Source: Quillaja saponaria (lineage: Eukaryota > Streptophyta > Magnoliopsida > Fabales > Quillajaceae). From it: DNA of 64,000 nucleotides. Positions 12,334 through 24,571 of this stretch are shown here, one piece after another. Under the pieces are notes generated by a model that was not told the DNA's origin, ran no database searches, and saw nothing but the letters and a program-made list of their open reading frames with translations. A program made the translations under genes and the position numbers. How positions within the stretch are numbered: the first letter of the stretch is position 1; each line of letters opens with the position of its first letter. Where the stretch lies: positions 18,308,001 through 18,372,000 of the forward strand of contig CM055613.1 in NCBI GenBank assembly GCA_029379385.1. Direction: 5' to 3'.

Positions 12334-13006
12334 TGAGTGCTAACTGAGAAAGCAGAGCAAAAAGCCCCAAAAAAATAATTCCTGATATTCAACCTGTAAT
12401 TAAACAGCTTCTAACAAGAACATCAAAGAGTAACTCGGCAAATTATAGCCTAAAAGTTATCTACATTGAGCATCATCTAAACAAGAAAGAAATAACCCAA
12501 GAAATGCTTCAAATCATCAACCAAATGCTAAATAACCTATATATAGCAACCTAACACAACCAACCAGCCCAAATAGCACAAGTTCACGACAAACAAAAAG
12601 GGAAGAATCCATAAATCGTAAAGGAAACCTTCCAAAAAAGCTTTATCCTTCCAAATCAACCTTAAAGGCAACTATAACACTTGAATCGAAGTTATAAAAG
12701 GCCCTGGGTGTGAAAAAAACCAACTAAGATCTAAGGAATTTGAGAATTTCAAAAATTTGAAAGTTTAGGTCATGAACTGAAAAAATGAAATTACCCCCTA
12801 TAAAAGTCAAACTCTGATGAAACCTTAAGGGTTTTGCTTGGAAGTTGAGGCAAATTGGAATTTGAGCTTCGTTACCGTCAAAGTTTCTAGTCAATAGCTG
12901 TCAACTTCTGTCAATGACGATCAAAGATGGTCAACCTATGATATATATATATATATATATATATACACTCCTAAAGGATAAATACAGAAGTGGAGGTTAG
13001 GGTTTT

Positions 13007-13019
13007 GCTCTAATACCAA
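13007..13019 (-). promoter_or_regulatory. Primer-binding site of Copia 1 (initiator tRNA-Met type)
   Basis: Minus strand TTGGTATTAGAGC differs at one base from the common plant TTGGTATCAGAGC complementary to the 3' end of initiator tRNA-Met. It marks the boundary between the 5' LTR (higher coordinates) and the element leader. A 20-base stretch around CCTATGATATAT...CACTCCTAAAGGATAAAT occurs on both sides (about 12936-12983 and 13066-13100), so part of LTR and leader was duplicated. Confidence 0.75.
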
Positions 13020-13190
13020 GTTGAGTTTTGGAGAAAATATCTTGTTGTATTTCAAACAATTACAACCTATGATATATATACACTCCTAAAGGATAAATAT
13101 TGAAATACCTCAATTTAACTAAGTATTTACATCCAACAAAGATAAAACACTACTTTCTGATATAAATCCTTAATTTACTGTGAGAGTGCT

Positions 13191-14067
13191 TTCCAATGTT
13201 ACGAAGGTTTGTAAAAGATGAATTTTGAGGTCCAAACATCTGTGTTAGATGTACTTTTTTCAACTAGTAGAGTTGACATAGAGATGAAGTTATGTGCAGG
13301 CACAAATGTTAGATTATACATTTACGCTAGTCTATAATATATATTTTAAGTAATAATGCACTGGTCTTGAAAGAGATGATCATCCATTTTGTTTAAGTGA
13401 AGTAGAAAGTTTTGATATAAGAAGTTTCAACTGCAAACTCTTTGTCTTTAGCAGTTGTTTCTTTTAATTAAATGGTAAGCATAAGCATTAGATAGCTCCA
13501 TAGATAACGAATTGACTTGTGTTCACCAATATGACTGGGAATTTAGAGATAGTCATTTCAATCTTTGAATTTTACCTGTACTTTAGTACTTGAGGTTCAG
13601 TTAAATGACTTTAGCTTATCTTCAGTGCTTGACATCCTTTACTATTGTTTAGTTGAGATTCCTCTTTCAATTTTTTATTATTATTATTTTTTGATAAGTT
13701 CTAATTGATTCCACTGAAAGTCTAATGAAATAGATTCATCGTTCTTATCCAATTTAGCTCAGCACATGTAAAATAGAAAAGTGGATGGAATTGGGATTCA
13801 ATAGTTATTTTGTGACCGTCGAATTAAAGATTTAGAGAAAAATTAGATATGATAATTTACTCAATAATCTCTCACTTTTTGATGATTACAAAATATTTAG
13901 AAATATTGAGAATTAGGAAAAATAACTTGGAAATTCATAGATAGATTTGCTCCCCTTCAATTTATTATCTTAATAGGTTCAATATTTATTTTTGTTGCTC
14001 TCCATTTTTGTTATCTCAAAAGTATGAACTAATCCGACGCAAAATAACATTAAGAGCATATAAAGTG

Positions 14068-14114
<47 letters not shown>

Positions 14115-14149
14115 AAATTATCATCAAGAGTAAAATGAAGGAAATGACA
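13191..14149. other. Unassigned AT-rich sequence with AT microsatellite
   Basis: No gene or element is recognised. An (AT)n microsatellite runs at about 14071-14111. Confidence 0.4.
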
Positions 14150-16600
14150 TGAGAGAATTGGGAAAGTCTAAAGAATTAGAGAATTTTCATGCAACCCATG
14201 CTCTTGACATTTCTCTGTTGACTTCTTGATGTTCTGCTCCTCTATTCACTTTTTCTACTAATCATCCCAAACCTTGTGACTTGCTCTAAACTTTCCTCGA
14301 AATGATTGTTGATATGCACAAATTTTTTTTTCACAAACTCAATGTGCCTATTACACAAGCCTATAATTTTGACAACATTCTCATAGATTGCTATACTCTC
14401 TAATCTAGTAATGGTGCACTTGGCTAGAATGAAGTCTAGCTTCTATATAACAGTTGTAATGATGACAGCACTTAAGGACTTCATTAGAGTGCTGACTAAC
14501 CAAATTTTCCTTTGCAAGGTTCTGAGATCATCAACAGATGATCTGATAGAGTTGTAATGGTGTGCAGGAGATTATTAATCATTCTGGCATGTGTGATAGG
14601 AGAGTGTCTCCCCAGTTATGCCACTTTTGAGATTATTCCACAAGATAGACATTTAGCATAGTATTGATACTCTCAACTTGAGATTGGAAACTGCCTACAA
14701 CGTTGGTTAACTTTTCAAATTGATCAATCAGCTGGTTAACATCAGGTTGGGCAGAAAAATTTGAGATCTTGTAGCTTTCATTTTTCCTTTTCTTTTCCAA
14801 TTTTCCCTGAATATTAATTTTTTAGAGAAAGGAAATGGCTTTTACAAGAGCTTTATCATTAAATTCATCTGTCTTCTTGTTAAGTAACTCAATTTGTTGA
14901 TTTTGAAGGATTATCTTATCATTTAGCATTTTTGATATCCTTCTAAATAGTAGTGGTCATAAGAGCTTGCTTTTTATTCATTTCTTTAAAGAATTCAGCT
15001 AATGCTTTCCCGAAAGACATCAGTTCTCCTCTTATAAAATGTTGCTGCTTAGAGGTGATAATATCAGCTTATGTTTTAACATCTTTTAGCTGATCCATGA
15101 TTTTCTTATGTTTAGCTCCACCAGTGTGAGTGTTTAGGATTAAGCAAGCATATGCTAACATTTCTCTAGTGATTATAGTAGGAGCAAGAGCAGGAAAAGG
15201 AACAGGAGATGGAGCAAGAGCAGGAGAAGAAGTAGATAGGATAGTAGAGGAGGCAAGACTTTTGAGCAATTCTGATAGATCGTTAAATTTTAGCTCAACT
15301 TCTGTGACTAAGTCCAGAATTTCTGTAATGTCACCTGCAGATCCCTTAGTTGTTTTATCAATGCGAAATGCCTAGGTTTGAATATTGTTATTAATTCTAC
15401 TTACGCAGGCAAGATCAAGACTTGATAAACTTTCCAGAGTGAGTTCCATAAGAAAAAGCTCAAAAGGTTGATTTGGCCTTTCAACTATAACATATGTAGC
15501 AGTTGTCAATCTCCATCTATTCAGCATGAATATTCTCTAATGGAGGTTATGTCACATTCTTATTTGTAGTCTCAGTTATGTTTTTAAAAACATAATCTGT
15601 TTGTATAGCCCTAGGAGTTACTACTGGTTGAGGTGATTTTATAGACTAAATGGCAGGAATAATTTGATACTTAGCTAAAGGAGGAGTTTCCTGGAAATGA
15701 TCAATGTGAAGTTCTTCTTTAGTTTTAGCAGTAGTTGGAGCAATATTCCTTCTCTCAATTTGATTAGGGTGAACAAGACTTGAGGGAGAAGGTTCAGCTA
15801 TTTGTTGTTCACCTTGAGGTTCAAGGAAAGAATATTCAGGATACTGATCTTTATGGATCCAACTTTTGTCTTGCAGTTGCATCATGTTCTTTAAAACATG
15901 GTTGTTTGTCATACTAGAGACAGAAGGTGATGAAGCATCAGGATTGCTTAGGAGAATATCAAAATGCTTGAATATGGTGGTGAGGTCATGGCATAGCTCA
16001 ACCATTTCTTCTTGCTTCTAGCCAAATACTGGCAATTCATCATTCTTTTCAAGAATAAGTCTGGGCAAGTCAAGCTTTCTCTTTGTTATTAGAGCCCAAA
16101 TGAGAAAGATCTCGAATTGTAAAATAGCAGTGGGGCTTCCTGATCTTAAGAAGAGAGTCATTACCAAAAATAGGTGGTAAACTTTGTGTTCAGTGAATTG
16201 GGAAGAACTTGTAATAGATTCAGCATACCCCAATTTTTCGTACATTTTAGTAGATTGGTTACCAGAAGGAAAGATGGAATCAAGTCCACCTTTAGAAAAT
16301 TCAAACAAACTGTATAGTAGATATTCTGTAATGACAATTTCATGCCCTAGTACCTAGCTTTTAAGTTCATTTTTAGTTGGATTCAAATTGGCATAAAAGA
16401 GGTGTACTAGATCAGGGTAGACATACACAGTATGTTGGACAAGCTTGTAAAGAGATTGAAATCTAAAAGCATTAGATGGTTTGTCCTTGAAGTTGTCATA
16501 TGAGTCAATATCAATGACTGTACTTGTAATAACTCTGTTGTTTTGGAAAGCTTCAAATACTCTTTGAATTGAACAACAGTCTAATGAAGTATAGGATCAT
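14150..16600 (-). pseudogene. Decayed 'putative plant transposon protein'-like gene
   Basis: On the minus strand a long protein can be followed through several stops and frameshifts. It begins near 16600 (IQRVFEAFQNN), continues through FKDKPSNAFRFQSLYKLVQH and YPDLVHLFYANLNPTKNE, then EHKVYHLFLVMTLFLRSGSP and WALITKRKLDLPRLILE (16020-16340). It is followed by a Pro/Ser-rich low-complexity part and a C-terminal region that looks coiled-coil, with Gln/Lys/Glu-rich segments (14600-15060). The layout resembles the family annotated in plants as putative plant transposon proteins, linked to gag-like products of Gypsy-type elements. The assignment is by eye and tentative. The gene is interrupted by at least three stop codons and cannot be functional. 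Confidence 0.45.
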
Positions 16601-19370
16601 AATCCTGAACTTTTTCAAACTAGACCAAGATGGTTTAACCCTCTTTGGAGATGGAGATTCAGTAATTACATGTCACTTTGGTGCAATGGCCGATTTGAAT
16701 ACTAAGAGAATTCTGATTCAAGTAGGAATGCAGAAAGTCCAAAAGTATCAAATATCCTCTGAATTGACGAGACTTTAGGGAATGATATGCATTTATGAAG
16801 AACTAATTATTTTTACTAGTGCAGACAGAAAATTTATCTATAGTAAAAATGAATTTAGTGCTGTAAGAAGCTTTTAACAGTTTAGAACACACTTACAGTT
16901 TAGCTAAAGATTTTGATTTCAGCTGTTCATTGTGTTGCTCATAGTCTATAGGTGACAATTAGGAGATTAGAGATTAGGTGTTCAAATTTATTCTTTCAAC
17001 TCTAAAGGTCATCAACTGTTATATCTTGAACTCATTATAAGGATTGTTAGTAGAAGGCTGAATCAACAGATCAACCAGAATTTCTAAATATTATTGTATG
17101 TCTTGGTTAAATTTCGATTAAGTCATATTCGTTGGTTTATTTCATTTAAATTTCCTTAAAATTACATGTTCATTTAATCAAAAAGCATACGAAAACAAAA
17201 GAGATGTGATACCACTAAAATGAATCAAAGCATGTAATCATAATGAAGACAAGAGAAGGATAAACTATATATTTTATATTTATCAGGAACATCTTGCTTT
17301 TATTTCAAAGATCACAATACAAGAGGAAAGGAATGACTCTCTAAATAACCAACAAAATCTCTTCCAGATGATTCAGACCAGAAGCTTATTTTCTCTATAG
17401 TTGTTTAGTATGAAGAACTTCTCCAGTCTCTCAAATTCCTCGCTCAATTTTACATGACATTAGGTTCTAAAAGATTTGGTATAGTCCAGACTCAGTTCTT
17501 CGTTCATAGATGGATCAAGAAAAAATTAGTGATTCTATAGAAGAGCAAGGAAATATTAAGTCCTTAGTCTTTCTATCTCTTATGATGTCGGCCTGGTTGC
17601 AAGACATCCATCTTCTGGTGTCTCATATGACTAGCCAACTATTTGTGAACTCGAAGCATGGCATAATAGAACCTTTCAAGCCATTCTTCTAATATTGCCC
17701 TAGTCGCCATGCAACCATCTTCTAAGCTGTTAATTACAATTGCCATTTGGAAGGTCTTGGAATGTCTTTCCCCGTTGTGCTCGTGATGGTCCCTAACTCA
17801 AATTCAAATTCATTGCCATTGGTAATGAGCTTGAAAGTTTGTCCCTGGAACTTTGATAGGACATCTCCTAGTGTTTACACTTGTGGTCTTAGGGAAAGGA
17901 TCCTTGTTGACCCACAAAGTGGACTATTATGGAGACTTAACATCCTTTTATTGATATCCTCACAATTATTAGTGTTATGAGATCAAGAATCATGCCACTT
18001 TCAATACTTTTTTATTGCTTATTCGTTATATTTTGGTAGCTTATCCCTTTTGACTAATTTAATTTATTTACCCTGTAATGATAGAGTAAAAATATAATCG
18101 GTTTTAAAAATATCAAATAAGTATTTGCTACTCTCAAATTGTATTTCAATCTTATTTACATTCGACCTAGCTAGTCCCTTATCACCTTTAGTGAATAATT
18201 TTGCACATGTAGTTTTCCTAAATCTCCCTATGTGTTCTACAGCTGACTAGCTATCCACCCCTAGAATGTACGCAATTTTGAATTCTTGTTCTCTAGGGAA
18301 TGAAAAGAGACGAGACGATCAATCCACTCAGTGGGTCTAGCCATTAATCGTACTACGGCTCCTACTTGTTCCTAGATGACAGTCGTTAGCTAGTTTTGTA
18401 ACATATAGGGTTCTTGCCCCTATTTTGATTCTAACTATATCCCCTCATAATAATTGACAGTATGGGTCAATGTCGTATGTGCCATAATCTTCCATTAATT
18501 CCAGATCGATTACCAAGTATCGGTGTGTTAAAATCATATTGGTTTCCTCCTTAGTTCTTAACAAAAGGTGCATACAGACCATTTTGGTTCTGGTTACCAC
18601 CAAGTAGTACACATTCTACCCATTCTGATTTTGGTTACCAAACTTTTTCCAATAATCGACACATTTTGATAATTTTGGTTCTGAATACTATAATGATTAT
18701 ATGGGAGTTGATTTTTAGGTGCCAGAGTTCCTAAAGATGTCTAATTAGAGGGACTTGACTGATTAGGATTTTGTTAAGTTGTGTTGTTAACAACATCGTT
18801 ATTTGGCTGAAAGCCATTAACTAAATTCAATCGGGTTAAGGCCGCATTCAAATTGTTAATGGATATCCAAATGGTGGACATACCAAGAGTTGTAATTTGT
18901 TAGATTGTTGCAATCTAGCATAAGCGGTACATTACACATCCCTCGAGGCAAAAAATGGGTACAAGTAATGCTGCTTGCTAATGTAGGATTAATATTTTGG
19001 TCGATTGAAGCATTTAACCGTAATAAAAAATAATTAAATTCACTAGCTTCTCTTGTAATATTTAAACTAGCATGAAGCCCATGGAAATGCACCGATTGTT
19101 ACTTTGTTTCAAAATTTTAATGTACTTTATTATAATATCTTTTAAAATCTAATAATAAAATAATTTTAAAAAAAAATTAAATTTGAAATAATTGACAAAC
19201 AAATTTTTGAAATAATTTTAAATACTCAGTTATAATTATGAAAATCTTATTTTATAAATGGTAAAATTTGATACACTAGTTCTTTTATGTTGGTATTAAA
19301 ATAATTTCTATTTGCAATATTATTTGATTGCCACTATTAACAACAAAAAATATGCAAGGTGTGAGCCGAA
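16600..19370. other. Degraded sequence, possible gag-like relic on the minus strand
   Basis: No intact gene. On the minus strand around 17400-18900, broken frames contain short stretches reminiscent of Ty3/Gypsy gag (for example AVEHIGRF near 18210 and an Asn/Gln-rich segment near 18600-18700), but the match is weak. The stretch at 17700-17960 has somewhat higher GC and no stops for 77 codons on the plus strand; no known protein is recognised there. Confidence 0.25.
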
Positions 19371-20214
19371 TTCATTTGGGTTTATTTGATTATTTTTTAT
19401 TAACTGAGCGCTAACTCAGCTAGTGGGTCGGGTAACTGAAGTTGGGCTTAATTCAAATTATGTCAATTGGGTTAAGAACAATTTAGTAGGCCACTTAGTT
19501 ACTAGAATCAAGCCATATCCAGTGTTTTTATTCAAAAATAATGAAGGATAATGGCATGGTTTCAAATCCTTTTGAAATAGGGATTTTCGGTTAGGATCTC
19601 AGTTGAAAGGATAAATCTATTGGGAACGGTTCAGAGGTGGAGATAATGATAAGACTTATTCAAACTGGTTAAAATTTGGTCTTTCAACAAGCTTGGACAC
19701 TTATTGGGCTTATGGACTCGTTGAAGCAAAATTGGGTCAGTCAGCTGAGTAAAGTTATTGGGTTCGCTAAGTTGGACCAGGTCAAGAATAGTTTGGTTCA
19801 TCTAGATCGCATTCAATGTCAAACCCTATTTCTAAGGAATAATGGAGATATGGAGAATAAGAAAATCTTTTTTGGACCAGCTGAGACAGAAATCAGTTGC
19901 TAAAAATCCTAGCAAGTCAACTGACAGGGCTGTAACTCACTCTAGTTGGTAGCTATGCTCCTACATTGGTGGATACTTGGTTAGGCAAATAGGCTTAGTG
20001 GGTTAATGGCTAGTTTTTCTTGTATAAATAGGACTAGAGTTATCAATTGTAAAACACTCTAACGTCAAACAACAACAATCCAACTTCAATTCAATTCCTA
20101 TTTTACGTTCAACCTTTATTACTTTATTTACAGTATTTCTTTGCATGCTTTACCACACCTATTTATTGCTTCCCTTTACAAATTCATGCGCAATAGTTAC
20201 ATTTCAATCATATC
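19370..20214 (+). repeat. Candidate LTR fragment of a second LTR element
   Basis: A TATA box TATAAATAGG at 20023-20032 is followed by a CT/CA-rich leader-like stretch (20040-20210), the usual layout of a plant LTR U3/R boundary. The upstream part has no coding capacity. Neither LTR terminus nor a second copy is seen, so this is a weak call. Confidence 0.35.
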
Positions 20215-22412
20215 AAATCACTTATTTGATTATATATATATATATGTACAATCAAGAAATTAATACACACCACAAATAAATAAACATTAAATAAGTGGGG
20301 AAAAAATAGACACCACATGTATATGTATATGTATATGTATATACATATACACTTTACTTTCCTATTTGACTTTTCTCTTTTCTTTTTCAGATTTCCTCAT
20401 TTTTGTTACCTTTTTATTCCTTTTCCTTCCTTTTCTTTCTTTCCACTACTTATGCCCTATTCTAGATTTTTTTTTTTTTTTTACTTTGTTCTTTATTTAA
20501 TCGAGTTATTCTCTTCCTATATACCATTTTCTACACCTTCAATCAGAGTAGCCACGAATCCTCTTGAATCTGCTCCTATCCTTCTTCCTTCCCTTGTTTT
20601 TTTTTTTTTTTTTTGCTTGTCCTCATGAATCTTGCAGTGTTTTGTGTTTCCATGAGCTTCTCCTTCAGATTTGCCTTGCCTCTATAAGCTTAGTTACATT
20701 TTCTTGACTATGTGAAATGCCTTGTTTTAAGTAATCTTGTTGGGTGTTTAGGGGGGTAGCAGTTGTGTGTGATGATTTGAAGTGGAGATCATAGCCAAAT
20801 AACAGCCACGTTCCAGCTACCAGCAGCCACCAAGGAGCCACACTATTCCCTATTTTTGCAGCAACCGAGTTGCACTCTTCCTTCCTTCTCTTGTCTATCC
20901 AGTTGGTGGTAAATTGGTGGGTGGTTGTTGGTGAATTAGGGAGGCAGGGCAGTAAGGGTCAAATAGCTACAACAACTCTTGCTGTGAGTTTTCAATTTGG
21001 TTGATAATTCTTGAATTTATAGTTTTAGTTTTTTATATCCTTGTTAGTTGATGATTTAGTATTAGGGAGTAAGAGAATTTTGAAAACTATGGATTAGAAA
21101 TAAGGAATTAAAAGTATAACTTAAATATAGTTAAGTTAGGAAAGCTGTTAATTGTGAATTTAGGAAGTTAGGGGGATGAATTAGTTATGGGTTAAGCTTG
21201 AACAATGGAGGTTTTGGTGAGGGATATGGTTAAACCTTTATGATCTAAGAAGTAGCTTCTAAATGACTAAATTAACTTTAAAACTAAAGTGAGAATTATT
21301 CGTAATGTTGAATTGATGTGGTATATTGATTAAATTGGGATAGTTACTATATATACACACATCAATGGAAGTAATTTATGCACTCAAGAAGTTTGATAAA
21401 ATGTCTACAAGAAAACTAGTTATAACTTTATGAGTAAAACTTGGTAGATTTAATTCTTGGTGGTTAGTTGTTATTTGACTTTGAATAAAAAGCTCATGAA
21501 CAAGAGTAAAGAATAGTTGGTTAATGTTATAGTTAAGGAGTTAATGAAAGTGAGTAATGAGTATGAACAAAGGGTGATTAGTATAGATAGAGGGGTGGAA
21601 ATGTAGGTTGAGTGGTAATTGAAGAGGATGTAAGGGCAGACTTTATGGGTTAAAGAAATCTTGTGTTTTTGGTGTTTTCGAGACTGAGTCACTCTAATTG
21701 GCCTTTTGTGTGCCTTGAGTGATTTGAATGTCTGGCTTCTTTGTTGTGCAATGTACTTCATAAAAGATGTTTGATTAATTTTATATTCTCATAATTACAT
21801 ACGTGTGAAATTAATTTAAAGTAGGATTTAGGTTATTCTGAAATTATTTTATCTACATATATATTATATGCTAGTACCTTTTGGGTACGTTTTTTCACTC
21901 ACTGAGTCCATAAGACTCACCACTCTTTTGTTGTTGTTATTATTATTATATTTTTTTTAGTAACAGGATTTCAGTATATACATCTTTGTCGAGCTCTAGA
22001 CTTACCAATAGTGTGCAGCAAGGTAATTCTTCATAATCTCATACTTGAAACCGAAAGATGAGACTTGTGTGTCTGATTTGGTATTGCTAGTTCATTTGTT
22101 ATTGTGGTTTAAAGTGCAGCAGAGCTCCCCTATGTATATTGTAGTCATTGTGGTATGGTTTTATGTAACCAATATTGCATGTTTGTATTTTTGGGCATGT
22201 TTCATATTACAGGGACCCTCTGCCGAAATTTTTAGTAAATTGTTATGTATTTCATTAAATATACAATTGTAGTTAACTTGTCTTTTCTAAAATTTATTTT
22301 TATTTTTTAATTTAGTCAAGAGTCGTATTTGTTGCTTTGGTTTGAAGTCAGGGTTACAGAAGTTTGATTACCCATTCCTCCGGCCAGTCATGCCTCTGTA
22401 TGGGATGTGACA
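20215..22412 (+). repeat. GypA LTR copy C (5' LTR of element 1)
   Basis: It contains TA-rich microsatellite (20232-20248, 20318-20350), the pyrimidine-rich block (20351-20640) in the usual orientation, one internal repeat with GATAAAATGTCTACAAGAAA near 21393, the GAGTCCATAAGACTC palindrome at 21904-21918, a hairpin-like GCAGCAGAGCTCC at 22116-22128, and the TTTGGGCATGTTTCATATTACAGGGA block. The LTR start (TGTCATAA...) is missing, so its 5' edge is approximate. Confidence 0.7.
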
Positions 22413-23352
22413 GCTTATTAAAGGCACATGAAAGCTTGAGATACACAATGCCATCATCTTAGTATTTTAAGTGATTCTTTGTTAATTTACACTGAAATTA
22501 TATGCCATTTGAAGTGTGTGAATGAAAACACTTTTAAAAAGATGAATTGTAGATTTGAGACCAGGGAAATGCGTGAATGAAAATTGACCAACTGCAAATT
22601 ACTTACTGACATGCCATTTGAAGAAAATATATGGTTGGAAAAACTTAGTTGTTTTTTTCTTTTTTTAGAAAAAAATGGAGAAAATATGGTTCAAACATGA
22701 CTTGAGACATTTAAAAAAAAAATGCATTTTTTTCTTTGCATAAGTCAGTCTAGTAACAATAACATTACACTCAGAAAGAAAACATAGGAGCCATAAAGAT
22801 TCAATTCTTGACATTGGCTACTCATAAGGTAACAAAAAAGTTTAATAGCATGTAACTTGTCTAAATTTCAAAAGGATTAGGTAAGGGTTTTGCAAGGTTT
22901 AACAATTCAAACTGAAAAAGTAAATGAAATAGCAATGATGAAATTCTACAAAATTTTTAAAAGCAATAAAAAGTAAGTTTAAGTAGTGATGATGTAATAT
23001 TGACCTTATGTATAATTCAAACTGCGCTTTATCATTCTTCTCAAGTTGGAGCTGCTCTGCCTTATAATTCCTATTTCTTCAAAACAGTTTGGATAATTGC
23101 TTCATGAAGTACAGACCAATAGGCAATTGATTATATTCCATTCACAAAAGAAAGGCGCTTTTTCAAAATGTAGATGGATCCCACCAGTTTTAGCTAATTT
23201 TCCAGACCTCTATCAATCATCTCAAGAAGAAGCTGCTCTGCTTAGAGATTCACATTTTTCTAACAAGAGCTCGGCTATTTATCTTAAAAGTTATAGCATT
23301 TGGGGGGTAATCACTGTCTTCCATTTTTGAAAGCAATGTCATTGCTTCATCC
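22413..23352 (+). other. Interior of GypA element 1, no pol domains
   Basis: The first ~90 bases align with the leader of element 2 (GTGATACATCCCAATTCATCC-like text). The rest has no protease, RT, RNase H or integrase motif. A phrase TCTCAAG-TTGGAGCTGCTCTGCC at about 23039-23061 recurs as TCTCAAG-AAGAAGCTGCTCTGCT at about 23219-23241, about 180 bases apart. A 77-codon frame (23097-23330) covers the second copy. This could be captured host sequence or decayed element sequence; no known protein is recognised. Confidence 0.4.
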
Positions 23353-23613
23353 TGTCATAAGTATTACAACGTTAGGAACATTTAATTTAATAACGTTAAG
23401 TTTGAGGTAATGTAAAATTTTTAGATAAATAAGTATCGATGTGTATATTGAGAAGTGGTGGTACAAATATTTTAGAACGTTGTAATTGAGTAAACAAAAT
23501 TATACACAAATAGAACTAAATTGAATAAACACATATATGTATATATGAATATATAATCCAAGCTTAAACATACACCACAACTTTGATTAAATTTGTTGAC
23601 CATTAACCCTATC

Positions 23614-24360
23614 CATGTTCTTTGTTTATAATTCATAGTTCAATTTTTCTTGATCCTTCCCTCATAAAAACCACCAATAAAATTACTTTAATTTAAAGTA
23701 ATTAAACTAAGCAAACATCCAAATCAAGACTCAATTCACACCCTTTACCAAACACCTAAGTTGCTGCCACCCTCCAAGGCAAGCTTCCATGCTTACTTGG
23801 TGCTGGATCTACAACCTCCCTTAATTGCACTGCTGAGCAAAGATGGCAACAAAACCCACACAATAGCTCCAAGCAAGAGGTTCACGGCCAAACAAGACTA
23901 GTTACATGACTAAAACAGGGAGGCAGCAAAGAGGTTGATGCTACCAATAGTAGCTGAGCTTAATGGCAGCTTGGAATCCCCTAATCGAAATCTCCATGGC
24001 CTAAGGATGGAAACGTGAAGGAGATCCACTCACAAGTTGCTACAACACCAAAATAAGCAGTCAAATTCATGGCTGCTAACCTTTGTTCTCGGTTCTCGGT
24101 TCTCGGTTCTCGGTTCTCGGTTCTCGGTTCTCGGTTAGTAATCCATGAATAGCTAATAGGGTTTAGTGAATGCAAGGACAAAAACAAGAGACTTTGGCTG
24201 CAAAGAAAGAAAAAGGCATGGCTGTAAAAGGGAAGTCTCATGGCAACAAAAGGTGAGGAGGAGAAGAGTATAAAAGTCAAGAGAAAACAAAAGAAACAAA
24301 AGAGTAAGTCGGCCAAAATGGGAAAGTGAAAGGAAAATAAGGAAAAATAAAAAGAAAAGT
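23614..24360 (-). repeat. Inverted ~0.75-kb segment inside LTR copy D
   Basis: This block is the reverse complement of 34551-35265 in LTR copy G. Both copies share the same flank on the left (GTTGACCATT(A/G)ACCCTAT) and on the right (AGGAATAATTAGAA). Copies C and fragment I keep the copy G orientation (pyrimidine-rich on the LTR sense strand), so copy D carries the derived, inverted state. Shared phrases include CATGTTCTTTGTTTATAATT at the left edge and GGCCAAAATGGGAAAGTGAAA near the right edge. Confidence 0.85.
24085..24136. repeat. Heptanucleotide microsatellite (GGTTCTC)n
   Basis: Six perfect GGTTCTC units at 24091-24132 plus partial units on each side, inside the inverted LTR block. The corresponding place in copy G (around 34775-34795) has a single AACTGAGAATC-like unit, so the array expanded in copy D after the copies separated. 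Confidence 0.9.
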
Positions 24361-24532
24361 CATAGGAATAATTAGAAGAGGGAAGTTTGAAATTTAATTG
24401 TATTCATGGTGGAAATGTGTAGTTCAAGTTCTTGATTAGCTTTAGGTAATTAGTTTAAGTTGAATTCAATAATTAGAATATGAGTGATATAAGGGTTAAT
24501 GAGATTGTGTTGATTTTATTGGGAGGTGCGTG

Positions 24533-24568
<36 letters not shown>
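24533..24568. repeat. (AC)n microsatellite
   Basis: About 15 AC units flanked by GTGTATACACAC and ACATACACATG, within the first internal repeat of LTR copy D. A similar CA run is at 31634-31665 in the copy F region. Confidence 0.9.

Positions 24569-24571
<3 letters not shown>

Larger units (their letters stand above)
8862..13190 (-). mobile_element. Decayed Ty1/Copia LTR retrotransposon 1
   Basis: Minus-strand element with recognisable Copia order: primer-binding site (13007-13019), leader, protease, integrase, reverse transcriptase and part of RNase H. Most of gag is missing. RNase H stops at 8862 at the end of a GypA LTR, so the element's 3' end and 3' LTR are gone. The putative 5' LTR is short and lies from 13020 to about 13190; its outer edge is uncertain. 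Many stops and frameshifts show it is inactive. Confidence 0.85.

Noticed and set aside
17510..17980. Two plus-strand frames (60 and 77 codons) as possible small genes
   Set aside because: No recognisable domain, poor start context and probable overlap with a degraded minus-strand gag-like relic.
20317..20628. 103-codon plus-strand frame rich in Phe and Tyr
   Set aside because: It reads the pyrimidine-rich block and TA microsatellite of a GypA LTR; composition alone explains the open frame.
24085..24136. Regular short repeats resembling a CRISPR array
   Set aside because: The units are 7 bp and contiguous, without spacers, in a plant nuclear genome.
23981..24316. 111-codon minus-strand frame with a TENREPR repeat
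   Set aside because: It lies wholly in the inverted LTR block and its repeat is the GGTTCTC microsatellite. No homologue is recognised.
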